Positions 46,701 to 59,968 of a stretch of 64,000 nt of DNA are shown here, one piece after another; within the stretch, counting starts at the first letter, position 1; the number at the start of each line of letters is the position of its first letter. The stretch lies in assembly GCF_950023065.1 (NCBI RefSeq), contig NC_088679.1, positions 10,602,001 to 10,666,000 on the forward strand, written 5' to 3'. The notes beneath the pieces were generated by a model that ran no database searches, was not told the DNA's origin, and worked only from the letters and a program-made list of their open reading frames with translations. Made by a program: the position numbers and the translations under genes. Source of the stretch: Planococcus citri (Eukaryota > Arthropoda > Insecta > Hemiptera > Pseudococcidae).

Positions 46701-48780
46701 TTAGACAATTTTTATTTAACCAATTTTATTCAACGAAACTACATTTTTTTCGTCGAAAAAATTGCCACACAATTTACATATCTACAGCTGAACCTGAAAG
46801 AGTTCGAAAAAATGTACGTCACAGAGCCTTACATTACGTATAAATAGACTAAAATTCTTTACTAAACGACTTTTAATAAACGTGTCAAATTCTTTCAAAA
46901 GCTCACAAAAAATTGCAAAAAAAAGTGACCTTATATCCGCTGAAAAAAAATTCTAAAACTGGAATCGCACGTCTCGCTCCCTTTGAATTTAAACCATATT
47001 ATCTTTTACACAGAGAGAAATTTTCAATGAATTACCACTTCCTCTCCGCTTCTACGACTAAGGCCGAGCGTTGCTATGCCTAAAAACCACACACCTACTT
47101 GGTAATATAAAATTCCCATCACGCAATTCCCGATGCTCGAATAAAATTGCCAATTTTCAAGTCGTATCCGAGCGTGAAAAATTCACCTCGTTATAATTTT
47201 CTGTACAATTGTGCGACTGCGAGGGGGCCAGGAGGCGGAGGCACAGCAAACGCCAAAAATTATACAAAAAGGATACGTGTATAAGTTTTGATTATTTCAT
47301 TAAAATCTTTGCATATGTAAATAGAAATACGCCGCCGCGAACATGGAGAATGGCGGGCGATGTCGAAGGCTTTTTTGTGTGGGCTCTCGATACGATGAGC
47401 CTGGAGATTCGGCAATATGCACGTGTTCTTAACCGCATTAGTACCTAGTACCTACAGAAATTTTCACAGTAATTATAACCTCGCTCGGATATAATTACCG
47501 ATGGAAAAAAAACAAGATCCAATTAAGATTTTACACTGCGATGAAATTCAATCCTTTGGAAAAAGCGTCAGGCGTTAATTGCCAAAAAGTAAACAAATTC
47601 CATTTACGTATTAAATTTCAAATCCATTTCTCGGGACGATTCGCGCATTCGAACACCTCATCGCTGATGGCATTTTTATATGAAGAAAAAGTCTTTCACG
47701 ACGTAATGTAGATAAAATCCCATCGTCGTTGTAAACACAGCCAGACGCGCAGAGTCGAGTTTAAAAAGGATGCGAAAAAAATCCTTTAATTAAATTTAAT
47801 TAACAAATTCCTGGAATATCGTTCGTCTAATTCCGTCAAATGTCGGATTTTGCCAAAATTAACTTTCATTTTCCAAGTACCTAACGGCTAATTTCGCCAG
47901 CAAATAAAAGATATGATAAGAGGTTATTTTAAGACGCGGCCGCGGTCGCTCGTCCGATTCCATGGTCGTGGCTTTAACCCTTTTATCGCTCATTTCTCCC
48001 CGATTTAATCCCGCTTTCTGCACACCCTTCGCCATACTTCCTTCCTATCCATCGTAAACTATCGCACATTCCCTTCTAGTCGAATTAAATTTCCGATACG
48101 TTGAAAATTTTTTTGTGTAGGTACTTTTTAAATGCTCTCTCTTTTTTCTCTCTCGATGACGTCAATATAACGGACAAAGTTGTTTTTAAAAAAAATACCT
48201 ACGACAATACTATGTCTACGTACCTACTCGTCGTGTATTGTGTGCTTCTGTTCTTTTTACACGATGAAGAATTCACCAAACGGCAAATTTCTCTACTGTT
48301 TGAACACATTTCATCTTTACACGCTCGATCGACGACGAAACGTAGTCAACTTTTAACGAATTTACGGCCAAGTTGAAAAAAAAAGGAAGAAAAAAAATCT
48401 ACCGGAAAACCCGTATAGAAAAAATATTACAAGGTTTGTTTTGATGTTTGTTTGAGTTTGCAAATAAGAGAAATTACTTTACCTGTATATATCGAAAGTG
48501 AATTTTATACAATTTGACGTGCGCGTGTGTGGAAGGGTTTTAAATTTTCAATGAATTTGTTTCGTCGAGTTTTATTTACAAATTCGACGAAGATTGCCAA
48601 CAACAAGACAGAATGTCGTTTTCATTCATGTTTCGTTGCGTGAAATCATCGCAGGAATTATCTGTTACCTACCTATATACCTACCTACGCAGAATGTACA
48701 TAATAAGAATAATTGGAAACAGTGATTTGATTTTCATCTCAAATTCAAAATCTGTGACTACGTATTTGACGAATTTTAAT
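46701..48780. other. No supported gene; single-copy-like
   Basis: Contains CpG-rich patches (gaggcggaggcac near 47230, gcggccgcggtcgctcg near 47937). Short open frames at 47209-47448 and 48101-48376 have no recognisable motif. Could be regulatory or intronic. Confidence 0.35.
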
Positions 48781-48783
48781 CAG

Positions 48784-50760
48784 GGTGTCCAATAGAGTGG
48801 ATCGCGAAAAAAAAAAATATCTGCGGATTCTGACCAAATTTTAGAGGAAACTTTTATCTTGAGTTGAAATTCAATCAGAAAATTTTTAGCTCTGAATGTT
48901 GTTCTGGAAAAGAGATTTGAGTCCTTAAAGAGGAGGCTTTATTGAAAAAGTATTTTGACAAAATTTAGTTGAGACCTTCGGTTTGAGTTGAAAGTAAATC
49001 AGAAAAATTTTGAGCTCCGAAGGCTGCCCAGGAAAGGAGATATTGATCCTCAAAGGTGGGGCTTTCGCTCCAGCCCCAACCCAACTTTTTCGAAAAAATG
49101 GTCCCCAAGGCTCGTACTCTTTATTTTTTTCGAAAAAAAGCAACTTCTGTAGCCAAACAAGTTGAAAAAAACGTAATCAAGATGTAACCAAGAAAGTTTC
49201 AAGACATTAGAAAAACATTTGAGGGGTTCCATGGAAAAGAGAACTTGGTCATTTTTTTTGTTTTTTTTTCTTTTACATACAATTTATTTTGAATGTATTA
49301 GAAATTTTTTTTTTATTAATTTTACCATATTCAGTGTTTCATGAAAAAAAAAAACAAATTGGAAAATGCTTGCTTGTAAAAAAAATTTTCAAGTCCATTT
49401 GAACTTGTAAAAATCAGTGAAAAAAAATTGATCAAGGCCCCTTTTCCATGAAGTTTCTCATTTTTATACAGAAAAAAATCACAAAAAACCAAAAAAATTT
49501 CATTTAAAAAAAGTACAAAAAAAATATTTTTTTGGCAATAGCTGGCAAAAAAATGATTATTTTTCCTAATTTTTGTCGAAAAAGTGAGACTATTTCGCAA
49601 TTATTTCATTATAATAAGGACCTTTTGGGTCATTTTTGACATAGATTGCGAGGATATTTGGCAATTTCTTGCCTTAAAAGTGAGATTTTGTTATTTCTAA
49701 CCAAAGACAACTTTATTGAACTTTGTTGCTAAAAAGCGCGACTTTTAACCCATTTTTGGAAAAAATTTGGACTTTTTGGAATTTTTAGCAAAAAGCAACA
49801 GTTTCTAGGTAGCTCTAATTTTACGCAAAAAAAGAAACTTTTTAGCAACTTTTACCAAAAAAGTGAGGCTTAACGATAAGTTTTGGCATTTTCAAGTAAA
49901 GAGCAAAATTTTTTTTAGCAATTCCGTAAAAATCGAGAAGTTTTGTTCATTTTTGACAAAAAGCAATACTTTTTGGAAATTACTGGCAAACTTAGTGATG
50001 ATGCTTTTTTGAAACTTTTTGGCACAAAGCCACTTTTTTTTTAGAAAAAATGATAAGCGAAAAGCAAGACTTGGATGATTTTAGCAAAAAAGCAACGTTT
50101 TCGGTAATTTTTGTCAACAACAAAACGAGACTTTTGTACAACTTCTGGCAACATAGTGAGACTTTTAGAAACCCATTTTATGGAAAAAAGTTGGACATTT
50201 GAAGAGGGAAAAAAATGAAATGTTGATAATTTAGCGAAAGGCTCAGCTTTTTGGGTAATTTTTGACAGAAAAACGAGACTTTTAAGCAATTTTTGCAAAA
50301 ATTGACACTTTCTAGGATTTTTTGCAAAAAAAGTTAAATTTTTCAACAATTTTTGGCAAAAATCAAAAAAGTTGGGCTTTTTGGAAATTTTTGGTTAAAA
50401 TAGGTATAAGTACAAGTTTTTTTAATGCAATTTCGTAAAAATCCAAGAATTTTGGGTTGATTTTTGCTAAAAATCAACACTTTTTTGGAAATTTCTGGCA
50501 AAACAGTGATGATGCTTTTTAGCAACTTTTCAGTAAAAAAAAACTCACTTTTTTGGATAATATAGGTAAGCAAAACTCGAACAATTTTAGCAAAAAAGCA
50601 ACGTTTTTGGCAATTTTTAGCAAAAAATGTAAGACTGATACATTTGAAATTTTTTGCAAACAAATGATAATTTTTAGCAATTTTTGGCAAGAAACAACAT
50701 TTTTTGGCAATTTTGGCAAAAGTAGAAACCTGCTGGTGTTTTTGGCAGAGAGCATGAGAC
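48784..50760 (+). repeat. CAGGGTGTCC tip followed by duplicated unit and large satellite block
   Basis: cagggtgtccaatagagtgg at 48783 opens the block. 48825-49060 holds two copies of a ~125 bp unit (gagttgaaa-t-aatcagaaaa, tttgagtcct/ttgatcct). From 49530 to 50760 comes the degenerate GCGAGACTTTTTGGCAATTTTTG satellite. No closing inverted tip was found, so the right boundary is open. Confidence 0.55.
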
Positions 50761-52432
50761 TTCGACTACATATTTATATCAGGGTAAGACCAACATTTTC
50801 TGAAAAAGTAACCGAGTAGAAGCTCAATTCCTCGGCATGAGCCCCCGAGAAAAAATTTGTAGGTAAGGTAGGTACTAGGTAGTAGGTACTAACAAAAAAA
50901 TCTTCCCTTTCGGATTAAACTAATTGAATTCTTGCAACCTTAAATTAAAAAAAATAAGTGACATTAATGTCCTTGCAAAAAAAAAAAAAAAAAAAAAAAA
51001 GATGTTCTTCAATTATGTACACCCAAATTTTGATGTCAGACTACAAAAAAAGGAAGAAATTTGAAGCAGATACCATTAAATTGACTCGAACTAAATAAAA
51101 TTTCTTTTTTTCTTTTTCCAAGTAAAAAAGATGTCATTTTGAAAAAGCATTTCCTTGCCTCCTTCGTACCTCGTTTTTTAATGGATTATAAATGAAATAC
51201 TCGTACGTGTTTCTGTCTCTTTCCATCTTCTCTCAAAAGATACACACAATGAAGTGAGTACATAATATAAAGAAATCGAAAACACGAATCCATTTCAAGT
51301 ATAAAATTTATTGCTGCAAAATGACGAAACGTCTTAAAATAGTATCCTTTTTTCAAAAAGAACAAAGATTTATTATTCCTGTATTTGAAACTTTTACGGG
51401 TTTCACTACCGTTCATCGAGTATCTAAAATAAGTTCATAATTCAGAAATGTTTTCTCTCTACAATTTTCTTAATATAATACCCTATCCTTTATTCAAATT
51501 TTTTCCACCACATAGGCTGGTATTACATGTACATATAAGGAACACTTCATGCACTACATACTTCCAAGAAATCATACACATTATTATTATTCCAAAGTGA
51601 CGTCAAAGTCGACTCTAATTCGCAAAGTTTTCAACTTTTTGAGGTCACAAAAATTTCCTCGAGCTTGATTTCTGCCTCTACGGTTCAACTTCAAACACAG
51701 CGTGAAAATCGTAATTTAAATTATTTCCGTTTTATTTAACATTATTTCTGAGTTATCACTATAAAAAGCTCACGTATGATTGCTTTCAATGGTGCTGAAA
51801 GCAACCCCGACTTGGAAACTTTTATTATTTTCATTTTCTCCCTTTTGTTCTTCGTTTTATCTCGAATAAGAAAAATTCACTCAATATACGAGTACATTGG
51901 CTGACATGTGCCTGACATCAGACGATTACCTTTTCAGTAGAAACGGAACGATGGAAAAAAAAATGTTTCAAATATATTAAAAATAATATCATTTTGTCAT
52001 AAACAGTAACTAAGGTAGTACTTTGCTACCCACCTAGTATATCCAGTCCAGACCCACTCTACCGAGTCAAAATCAATAATAAAATAAATGCTCGAAAAGT
52101 ACGATAGCCGAAGAGTGGTTTTAGTATTATATTTAAAAATAAAAACTATTTGAGACGGGTATTGAAAGGTCTACAAGGTTTTAAGAACCTATTAATTAGA
52201 AAATGACCTTTTCAACGGTTTAAATTGACTTTTTGTTTTTTTTGCGTTGGTGAATTTTGTAAATGGAAATCAACCGATGATGGTTTGTTTCAAATAAATA
52301 TAAGTTTTGAATAACAATACGAGTTTGACAAAATTCAAAATTATTCAAAATTATGATCACCCATTAATTAATGGATTGGGGCACGATATATCGTGAAAAT
52401 TTTTATCGAGTGGGTATTCATTTTCAGAAACA
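50761..52432. other. No gene seen
   Basis: Has an A24 tract at 50977-51000. The rest is AT-rich and non-repetitive as far as I can see. Confidence 0.35.
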
Positions 52433-52437
52433 TTATA

Positions 52438-54490
52438 CAGGGTGTCCTTTCACTGAACAGGCATTTTCATCAGTAATGTAGCCAACTATAAAAAGTTTCA
52501 ACTCTAAAAAATACATAGAAAAAATTCAAAAAAATTTTCTTCGAAGTTGTCCAAAAAGCATGAAAAGTATTAGTAACTTTGGTGGCCCTTAAAAAGACAA
52601 AAACACAACCGAATTTCCCAAGAATTTTCTTGAAACAGAATTTGATCGTATTATTTCAACTCCCATTTTGGCAGGTTACAAGGCACTTTTTCAAAAATTC
52701 CGAAAATAATGACCCCATTTTGAGCTAAAACTCCTTACTCCTTCAAAAGAGCTTAAAAAAAGTTTGAACAGAAATTTTGATTTTCTGTCGACATTTTCAT
52801 CCATTTAGATAGGCTCAAACTCGAAAACCATGATCAAATTTTGGGTTCAAAACTATTCAAAAATGCTCAACAAATATTTTAGTGAGGATGTTTGAATTTT
52901 CTGAAAAATTGAAATCCATTTTGATAAATCACATGCCACTTTTTCAAAAATTTCATATAAAATGAAAAATGACCCAATTTTGAGCTCAAAAAAAGTTTTA
53001 ATAGAAATTTTGATTTTTTGGCGAGATTTTAATCTACTTTAGATAGGCTCAAATGGCTCTTTTTTTAAAAACCTCGAAACCAACGACCAAATTTTGTGTT
53101 CAAAACGCTTCAAAAACACTCAACAAATATTTCAGAGGAAATGTTCGAATTTTCCGAAAAATTACCATCCATTTCAATAAGTCACAAAGACAGTTTTTCA
53201 AAAACGTCATAAATAATGACCCAATTTTGAGCTTAAAATCCCTCAAAAGAGCTCAAAAAAAGTAACAGAAATCATGATTTTCTTGCGACATTTTAATCCA
53301 TTTTTATATAGCTCAAATGGCTTTTTTTTTCAAAAACTTCGAAAACTATGACTAAATATTGGGTTCAAAACTGTTCAAAAATGCCCAACAAATATTTCAG
53401 TGGAAATGTTTGAATTTTCCGAAAAATTAGCTACAATCCATTCAAAAATTGCATTAAGTAATAATCACCCAATTTTGAGCTAAAAGTTCTTCAAAATAGC
53501 TCAAAAAAAGTATTTTATCCCATTTCAATATATACTGCATAATACCTTCTTCAAAAACCGCGAAAATCGTGAGCTAAATTTTGAGCTCAAAATTCTTCAA
53601 AATTAATCAAAAAACTTTTGAATGAGACTTTCGATTTTCTGCTGAAATTTTATGCTGGTTTGATAAGTTGCATGGTACCCTTTTTCAAAAATCCTGAAAA
53701 TCATAAACCAATTTTGAACTCAAAATTCTTCAAAAGCGTTCAAAAAATTTTCGATAGAAAATTTTGATTTTCTGTCAAAATGTTAACCCATTTCGATTAG
53801 TCGCGTGTCTTCTTTTTTAAAAAACTCGAAAATCATAATCCAATTCCAGGCATGCTCAAAATTCTTCAAAAATTCTCAACAAATATTTTCGTCGAAATAT
53901 TCGAATTTCTAGCAAAATTTTAACACATTTTGATTGGTCACACGACTTCTTTTTTGAAAAAACCGAAAATCATGATCCAATTCCAGGCATGCTAAAAAAA
54001 TATTTTCGTCACAATAATTGAATTTCTAGCAAAATTTCAACACGTTTTGATGATTTATCGAAATGGATTTTAATTTTTCGGAAAATTCGAACATTTTCAT
54101 TGAAATATTGGTTGAGCATTTTCATTTTTGAAGAGTTTTAAACCCAAAATTTGGCCATGGTTTTCGAGATTTTTGAAAATGAGCCATTTGAGCTATCTGT
54201 GAATGGATTAAAACGTCGCCAGAAAATCAACATTTCTGTTGAAACTTTTTTTTGAGCTCTTTTGAAGGATTTTGAGCTCAAAATTGGGTCATTTTTTACT
54301 TTATATGAAATTTTTGAAAGTGTCATGTGATTTATCAAAATGGATTGTAATCTTTTGGAAACTTCGAACATTATCACTAAAATACGTACCTATTTGTAGA
54401 GCATTTTTGAAGAGTTTTGAACTCAAAATTGGGTCATGGTTTTCGAGCATTTTCCAAAATCCAGAAAATTCGAGAGGTGGCACGGTCACT
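52438..54490. repeat. CAGGGTGTCC tip followed by ~245 bp tandem array that reverses
   Basis: tacagggtgtcctttcactg at 52437 opens it. From about 52690 to 53990 a ~245 bp unit runs forward with key phrases gacccaattttgagct (52974, 53218, 53468), caacaaatatttca and gataggctcaaatggct; half-units of ~120 bp are visible. From about 54040 to 54490 the same phrases appear in complement (gagctcaaaattgggtcat, gagccatttgagctat). The switch is near 54000-54050. Confidence 0.75.
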
Positions 54491-54954
54491 TTTGAATAAT
54501 TTTACAACAGTCAATTTTTACTCTTGATGGGGGGGGGGGTTAATTTGAAAACTGCGAAAATCCACAATAAGCTCTTTTTTTTGACATTCCAAAATCCTGA
54601 AAATTAAGTCTTATTTCGAGAGGTTACAAGGTCACTTTTGAATAATTCTAAAACAGTTACTCTTGATTAGGGAGGGGGAGAGGGGAATCTTTATAATTTG
54701 AAAACTGCGAAAATCCAAAATAAGCCCTTTGTTTGACATTCAAAGTCTGATCAATGTTTCTCGCTGTTAGACAGATATGCCTTAATGGTAACAACACTAA
54801 TTATGTAAATAGGTAATTTAACCCTTCCAGCACCGTTTGGTGATGTGTTTGGTAACAATGACGTGGTCAAGGTGCCAAATAAGCCTTCCAGCTTCTTTGG
54901 CAACTGGACCAACTCGTAGTTCGTTTTCGCAAGTCTTTGTGCTTCCAAGTTAAT

Positions 54955-57509
54955 GTGTCCTTAAACAACATGAGCTCTGGCCCACAGCTTAAAAGTTTTT
55001 GTATAGTATTAATTTATTGTTCAATTGAGGAGCTGAGAATCAAAACTCACATTTGCCACCATAAACGATTTTGAGAAAAACGCGAAAAACTGAGTTAGTA
55101 GTGTTGCCAGTTGAAAAAACTTATAATACCAAAATGAATCATTAGATAGCGCTACTAGCACACGATTCCGTGTGTTGGCTGATTTTCACCTAGCTCCCTT
55201 CTGCTTTAATATCCAGACAAAGAATGGCAAATGTGAGTTTTGACTCCAAGATTTGCGATCAAATTTTTTTTTCACTGTTTTAATTACGACGATAGGGAAA
55301 AGTTTGATAACAAGCTGAATTTTGGTACTTGAGGGTTTTTTGATACGCTGAACACGAATTTGGAGTGTCCAGGTGAATCCGGTGTACGCTTCCCCCTTTT
55401 TTGTGGACCTTAAGCCCCCAAATTTGTTTTTTTGCGTTCAAGTCCGAAAATATGCAAATTTATGCAAAATTTATGTTTTTTGGGTCGCAGAATACGAATC
55501 TGACAATATTTTTTTTGTAGGGGTGGGGGATGAGGGGGTGAGGGGGGCGAGAAATTCAAAATTTGACTATAATGATGTGTGATATGTCGAAATGTATGTT
55601 TTTGAGGGTGTAGATCACAAATTTGACAATATTTTTTTCGTAGGGGTCAATGGTGGGGGCTGAGGGGTGAAAATGGTTAAAAATTCAAAATTTGACTATA
55701 ATGATGTGTGATATGTCGAAATGTATGTTTTCGAGGTTGTAGATCGCGAATTTGACAATATTTTTTTCGTAAGGGTTGATGGTGGGGGATGAAGGGGGTG
55801 AAAAATTCAAAATTTGACCATAATGATGTGTGATATGTCGAAATGTATGTTTTCGAGGTTGTAGATCACGAATTTGACAATATTTTTTTTGTAGGGGTTA
55901 ATGGTGGGGGATGCAGGGGGTGAAAAATTCAAAATTTGACCATAATGATGTGTGATATGTCAAAATGTATGTTTTTGAAGGTGTAGAAAAGGTGAAGGGT
56001 GGGGGATGAAGAATTTTCTATTGGAGAGCCGTCAAAGTCCCTGGAAGAAAAAATTTGGAACATTTAAACAAAATTCAACATGATTTTTCACTATAATTGA
56101 CTGTTGTGGTCGCCGGGGCATTCGGGGGCAAAAATGGCAAGTGACATCTTGAAATACACTATCTTTAGTACTAGCTCCTGGGATTTCCCGTGCATCTACG
56201 TGCAAAAATTTGTTCTATTCCTATTTATGTAGCAGAGTAGGTAAAACACGGAGTTTTAACGTAAATTAAACCTCTATAATGACTTTATAACAACTAAAAT
56301 CGAGTAAATTGATGAAAATTACTCACTTTCAGTTGAATTATTTATACTTGGTACATTTCGACATATCACACATCATTATTGTCAAATTTTGAATTGTTCA
56401 CCGTTTTCACCCCCTTCATCCCCCACAATTCACCCCTACGAAAAAAATATTGTCAAATTCGTGATCTACACCCTCAAAAACATACATTTCGGCATATCAC
56501 ACATCATTATGATCAAATTTTGAATTTTTCACCCCCTTCATCCCCCACCATCAACCATTACGAAAAAAATATTGTCAAATTCGCGATCTACAACCTCAAA
56601 AACATACATTTCGACATATCACACATCATTATAGTCAAATTTTGAATTTTTAACCATTTTCACCCCTCAGCCCCCACCATTGACCCCTACGAAAAAAATA
56701 TTGTCAAATTCGTGATCTACACCCTCAAAAACATACATTTCGACATATCACACATCATTATAGTCAAATTTTGAATTTCTCACCCCCCTCACCCCCTCAT
56801 CCCCCACCCCTACAAAAAAATATTGTCAAATTCGTATTCTGCGACCCAAAAAACATAAATTTTGCATAAATTTGCATATTTTCGGACTTAAACGCAAAAA
56901 AACAAATTTGGGGGCTTAAGGTCCACAAAAAAGGGGGAAGCGTACACCGGATTCACCTGGACACCCCAAATTCGTATTCAGCGTATCAAAAAACCCCCGT
57001 GTATCAAAATTCAGCTTGTTATCAAACTTTTCCCTATGGAATTTTGCAAACAAAACTAATGGCAAATGTGAGTTTTGATTCTAACCCTTGGTTTTGAAAG
57101 TGAATTTCACACCAAAATGACTTTGATCCAAAAAAACCGAATATGTCACATTATAGAGTGTAAAACGGTATATCCAAATCTGCCATAAAACAGTTTTTTT
57201 TTTTGGCAAATGTGAGTTTTGATTCTCAGCTCCTCAATTAGAGTTTAACATAAATCCCCCCAATTAATACTTCGTTATTCCATCCAAACTCCGAGTCAAT
57301 TTAAGTGTAATTGTGTCAGTATTTGACAATAAACATTCTTTATTCACAATTTGGTCTATGACAATTTATTGAGTGTATTGTGTGTGTTAAATCCTAGCCG
57401 GGGTAAGTACTTAGCATATGCAGGTATATAAGTAGTACACGCAGTAATACAAAGTCAGTCAGAGATACGTACGTATAGTCTAGGCTGATGACACATTATT
57501 ATTTTATCA
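54955..57509 (+). mobile_element. LTR retrotransposon fragment (LTR end), invaded
   Basis: The sequence ends ...tttatCA at 57509 and is followed after one base by TGGCGCCCAACATGGGGC (57511-57528), a primer-binding site complementary, with one mismatch, to the 3' end of tRNA-Lys. Upstream, caataaacattctttattca (57330) is a polyadenylation-type signal in the expected place. The LTR start is uncertain; TGTCC at 54955 is a guess. Element 55023-57239 lies within it. No gag or pol follows, so only an LTR plus leader survives. Confidence 0.5.
55023..57239. repeat. 2.2 kb foldback with ~120 bp tandem repeats in both arms
   Basis: Ends aattgaggagctgagaatca plus aaactcacatttgcc and inverted copy. Arms 55290-56000 and 56345-57045 are close complements, both containing gtgtccaggtgaatccggtg and three to four copies of a ~120 bp unit (tttgacaatatttttttcgt, gatgtgtgatatgtcgaaat, then ggtgggggatga). 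The loop (56000-56345) is unique. No clear target duplication. It interrupts the LTR. Confidence 0.85.
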
Positions 57510-57510
57510 T

Positions 57511-57528
57511 TGGCGCCCAACATGGGGC
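57511..57528 (+). other. tRNA-Lys-type primer-binding site
   Basis: TGGCGCCCAACATGGGGC, one base from the LTR end CA. The known lysine tRNA 3' end pairs with TGGCGCCCAACGTGGGGC; a single mismatch (A for G). Confidence 0.65.
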
Positions 57529-57583
57529 GCCAATTTCGGCTTTTCAATCAATTTTTACATAATTTTACACCAGTTCAATAAGT

Positions 57584-58486
57584 ACCGTCAGGTGGGGTCG
57601 CTTTGATTTCGCGAGGTGACTTTGATAGTGCTTATTTTTCTGCATGTTTTGATCTGTGGAGCGAGTAAAACGTCGAATTACATTTTTTTCCCAAGCGAAG
57701 TGGTTACTCTGATGTTGAATTCATACAATACCAGTGATAATTTTGTAAATAAATATTTTTTACCGCATTTTTCATCACATTTTCTAAAAACGCTACATTT
57801 CTGAAATTTTCAACTACTCAACTTAAGTTGATGTTCTAATATATTCAGGTAAGTGATAGAACATTGGCTGATAGCTTATTGTAAAGGTACACTCCTTGGG
57901 AACTTTCACCGAAAATTTCAAGTTTCTAGGTTGAGGTGCCTCCGATCCTTGGCCCATTGTTCTCCAGTGGGATGTTATTGATTTTTCATTTTTGAGGCTA
58001 AAAATTTAGGTTTTGAGACTAAAGTGAAAATCAATGCCATTTTCGGATTCAGGGTGAAATTTCATCCCATTTTCATAGGTTGCAAAGGTATTTTATTGAA
58101 TACCTATCTAAAAATTTTGTTAAAAAAATGAATTTTATAAAAAATTGAGGAAATACAGGGGCTTTTATCACTTTTTCAATAATATGACGACTTCCTCTCG
58201 GCCAAAGTTGATGAAATTTTGTATGGTAGGTCTAAAGGTGGTGAGAAATCATTTTTTGAAAAAAAAAGTACCCCTATCAAAGTGATCCGATCTTGTGGGT
58301 GACTTTGATACGGCCTTTGAGGGCAATTTTGAGGCACAAAACAAAAAAACAAAAAAAAAAACAAAAAGGTCATTTGGTGCGTTTTGACGTACTTTACACA
58401 CTGAGTGGTGCAATTTTTTCGAAAACATCTTTCTACGCCGAGAACAGAAAACATTTTTTTTTATCAAAGCGACCCCGCCTGACGGT
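57584..58486. mobile_element. 903 bp MITE in the LTR element leader
   Basis: Ends ACCGTCAGGTGGGGTCGCTT and complement of ACCGTCAGGCGGGGTCGCTT. Flanks AAGT (57580-57583, 58487-58490); alternatively TA with ends CCGTCAGG. Internal gtgactttgata words repeat the terminal theme near 57618 and 58302. No transposase. Confidence 0.8.
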
Positions 58487-58490
58487 AAGT

Positions 58491-59740
58491 AAGTATGTCA
58501 TATTTTTTGACTTTGTTTCAATTTGCAACTAAACGCTACCATTTTTAATAATTTTGTAATATTTGTAATTTGAAACATTATTTTGTCATCTCAAAACTTC
58601 ATAAAATAACAATATTTTTATCAATTTTTCACCATTTTCAATGAATTTTCAGTTTATTAAATTTTTTCCTCATTATTTCACAAAATTACAACAATATTTC
58701 ATCCATTACATCTACGATTTTCAACAATATCTTCAGCAATTTTGTTTCCTTATTTTGATATGTATTTTACCAAATTTTACATTTTTTTTCAAAACGACTT
58801 TCACGAATAGGTATTTCAAAAATTTTAAATTTCGTCATTTTGTACCACTTTGCACAATTCTATCAAATCGTTCCCCCTTTTTTTGTACGGTTTTCAAGTA
58901 ATTTTTGACATAGGGTAGTTCAATGATTTGCAGCCAATTTTCGATTATCGCGTAAATTGATTAGGAAAAGCCTCATTTCCATGCTAACTCATCAATATAG
59001 CGTGAAAAAATTGATGGATTTCATTACGTCACATGAAGACACTTTTCAGATCGATGGAAAACAAATTCTCAGTCAAAAGTAATACTCTTATTTCCCCCTT
59101 CGTCCCTCTCGCATCTCACAAATTTCTCTTAAATATACATTCATCGCAATGTACCTAATTTCGATCATCATTTTGTCATCAAAATTCAATTTTCAAGTCG
59201 ACCCCGCAGCTTATCGTCTGCCCCAACACAACTCGATACGATTCACGACTAAATATTACATTTTTCGATCGACCTCGTCCCTCCTCCTACTCCCTCGACA
59301 TGTCTCCTTCGTCTTTCACACGACATCTCATTAACTTTTTAAAAACTTGCACGTCGTAATCATTGCTCCAGACACGATAATTTTCGTTCGAAAACCAAGA
59401 AAGGGGAAAAAAGCACTACTACTACATACTACACATGTAACCTACACACCTCTGAAATCTAAACCATAAACACGTCAACGCTTTTTAGTAATTAGTAAGT
59501 ATTACATATAAAATTTTGAAAAATAATTACACCGTTGACGAAAGCCGATACAGTAAAGGAGGAAACGAGAGAGGAGTGAAAAAAAGGAAAAATGTTAATG
59601 AGCTGTACGAGTCGTAAAAACTTAATTAAATTGTTTTGACGAGCACTTGACGTAAGAAAGAGTTCACATACGTCTACATTCTGCATATACGCCACACACC
59701 AGCTGTCAACTTTCGGAGCTATAAACTAGCCGGATAATTG
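58491..59740. other. Upstream region of the disordered-protein gene; no gene seen
   Basis: 58500-58920 is AT-rich, with short repeated acaatattt words. 59150-59740 is less repetitive; TATAAAC at 59720-59726 lies about 30 bp before the first ATG (59750), which may be coincidental. Confidence 0.35.
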
Positions 59741-59749
59741 TAAACGACG

Positions 59750-59863
59750 ATGGTAACACTGAATTCGAACGTAAATACCGACTCGTACAATTCTGTGTCG
59801 CGAATCGACGACGAGCTACCAGTTAGTCAGATTGAGTCGAGCTTTGACGCAGAATGCTCATAG
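59750..59863 (+). CDS. 37-codon upstream ORF or first coding segment
   Basis: ATG-led: MVTLNSNVNTDSYNSVSRID then DELPVSQIESSFDAECS and a stop TAG. Its composition (balanced, acidic, Ser-rich) is unlike the Lys/Phe/Asn translations of the surrounding AT-rich DNA and resembles the long exon downstream. It is in the same frame as that exon (both at positions 2 modulo 3), separated by stops at 59861 and 59966. It could be a regulatory uORF, a first exon joined by a short intron, or, less likely, read through. Confidence 0.45.
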   Translation: MVTLNSNVNTDSYNSVSRIDDELPVSQIESSFDAECS

Positions 59864-59968
59864 CACTCGTATTCGCGAACTCGATCCCGGTACCGGTGTT
59901 TTTTTTTTCGTGAAGTGCGTAATGCGTCGAGTAAAAATTTACTAGAGTTGGAAATTTCGCGAATTTAA

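Noticed and set aside
50343..50755. Overlapping minus-strand open frames rich in Lys, Phe, Asn and Gln
   Set aside because: Translations of the degenerate satellite; the same amino-acid style appears wherever the satellite does.
54751..54948. 65-codon minus-strand frame
   Set aside because: Slightly better composition than its surroundings but no motif, no conserved block and no splice context I trust.
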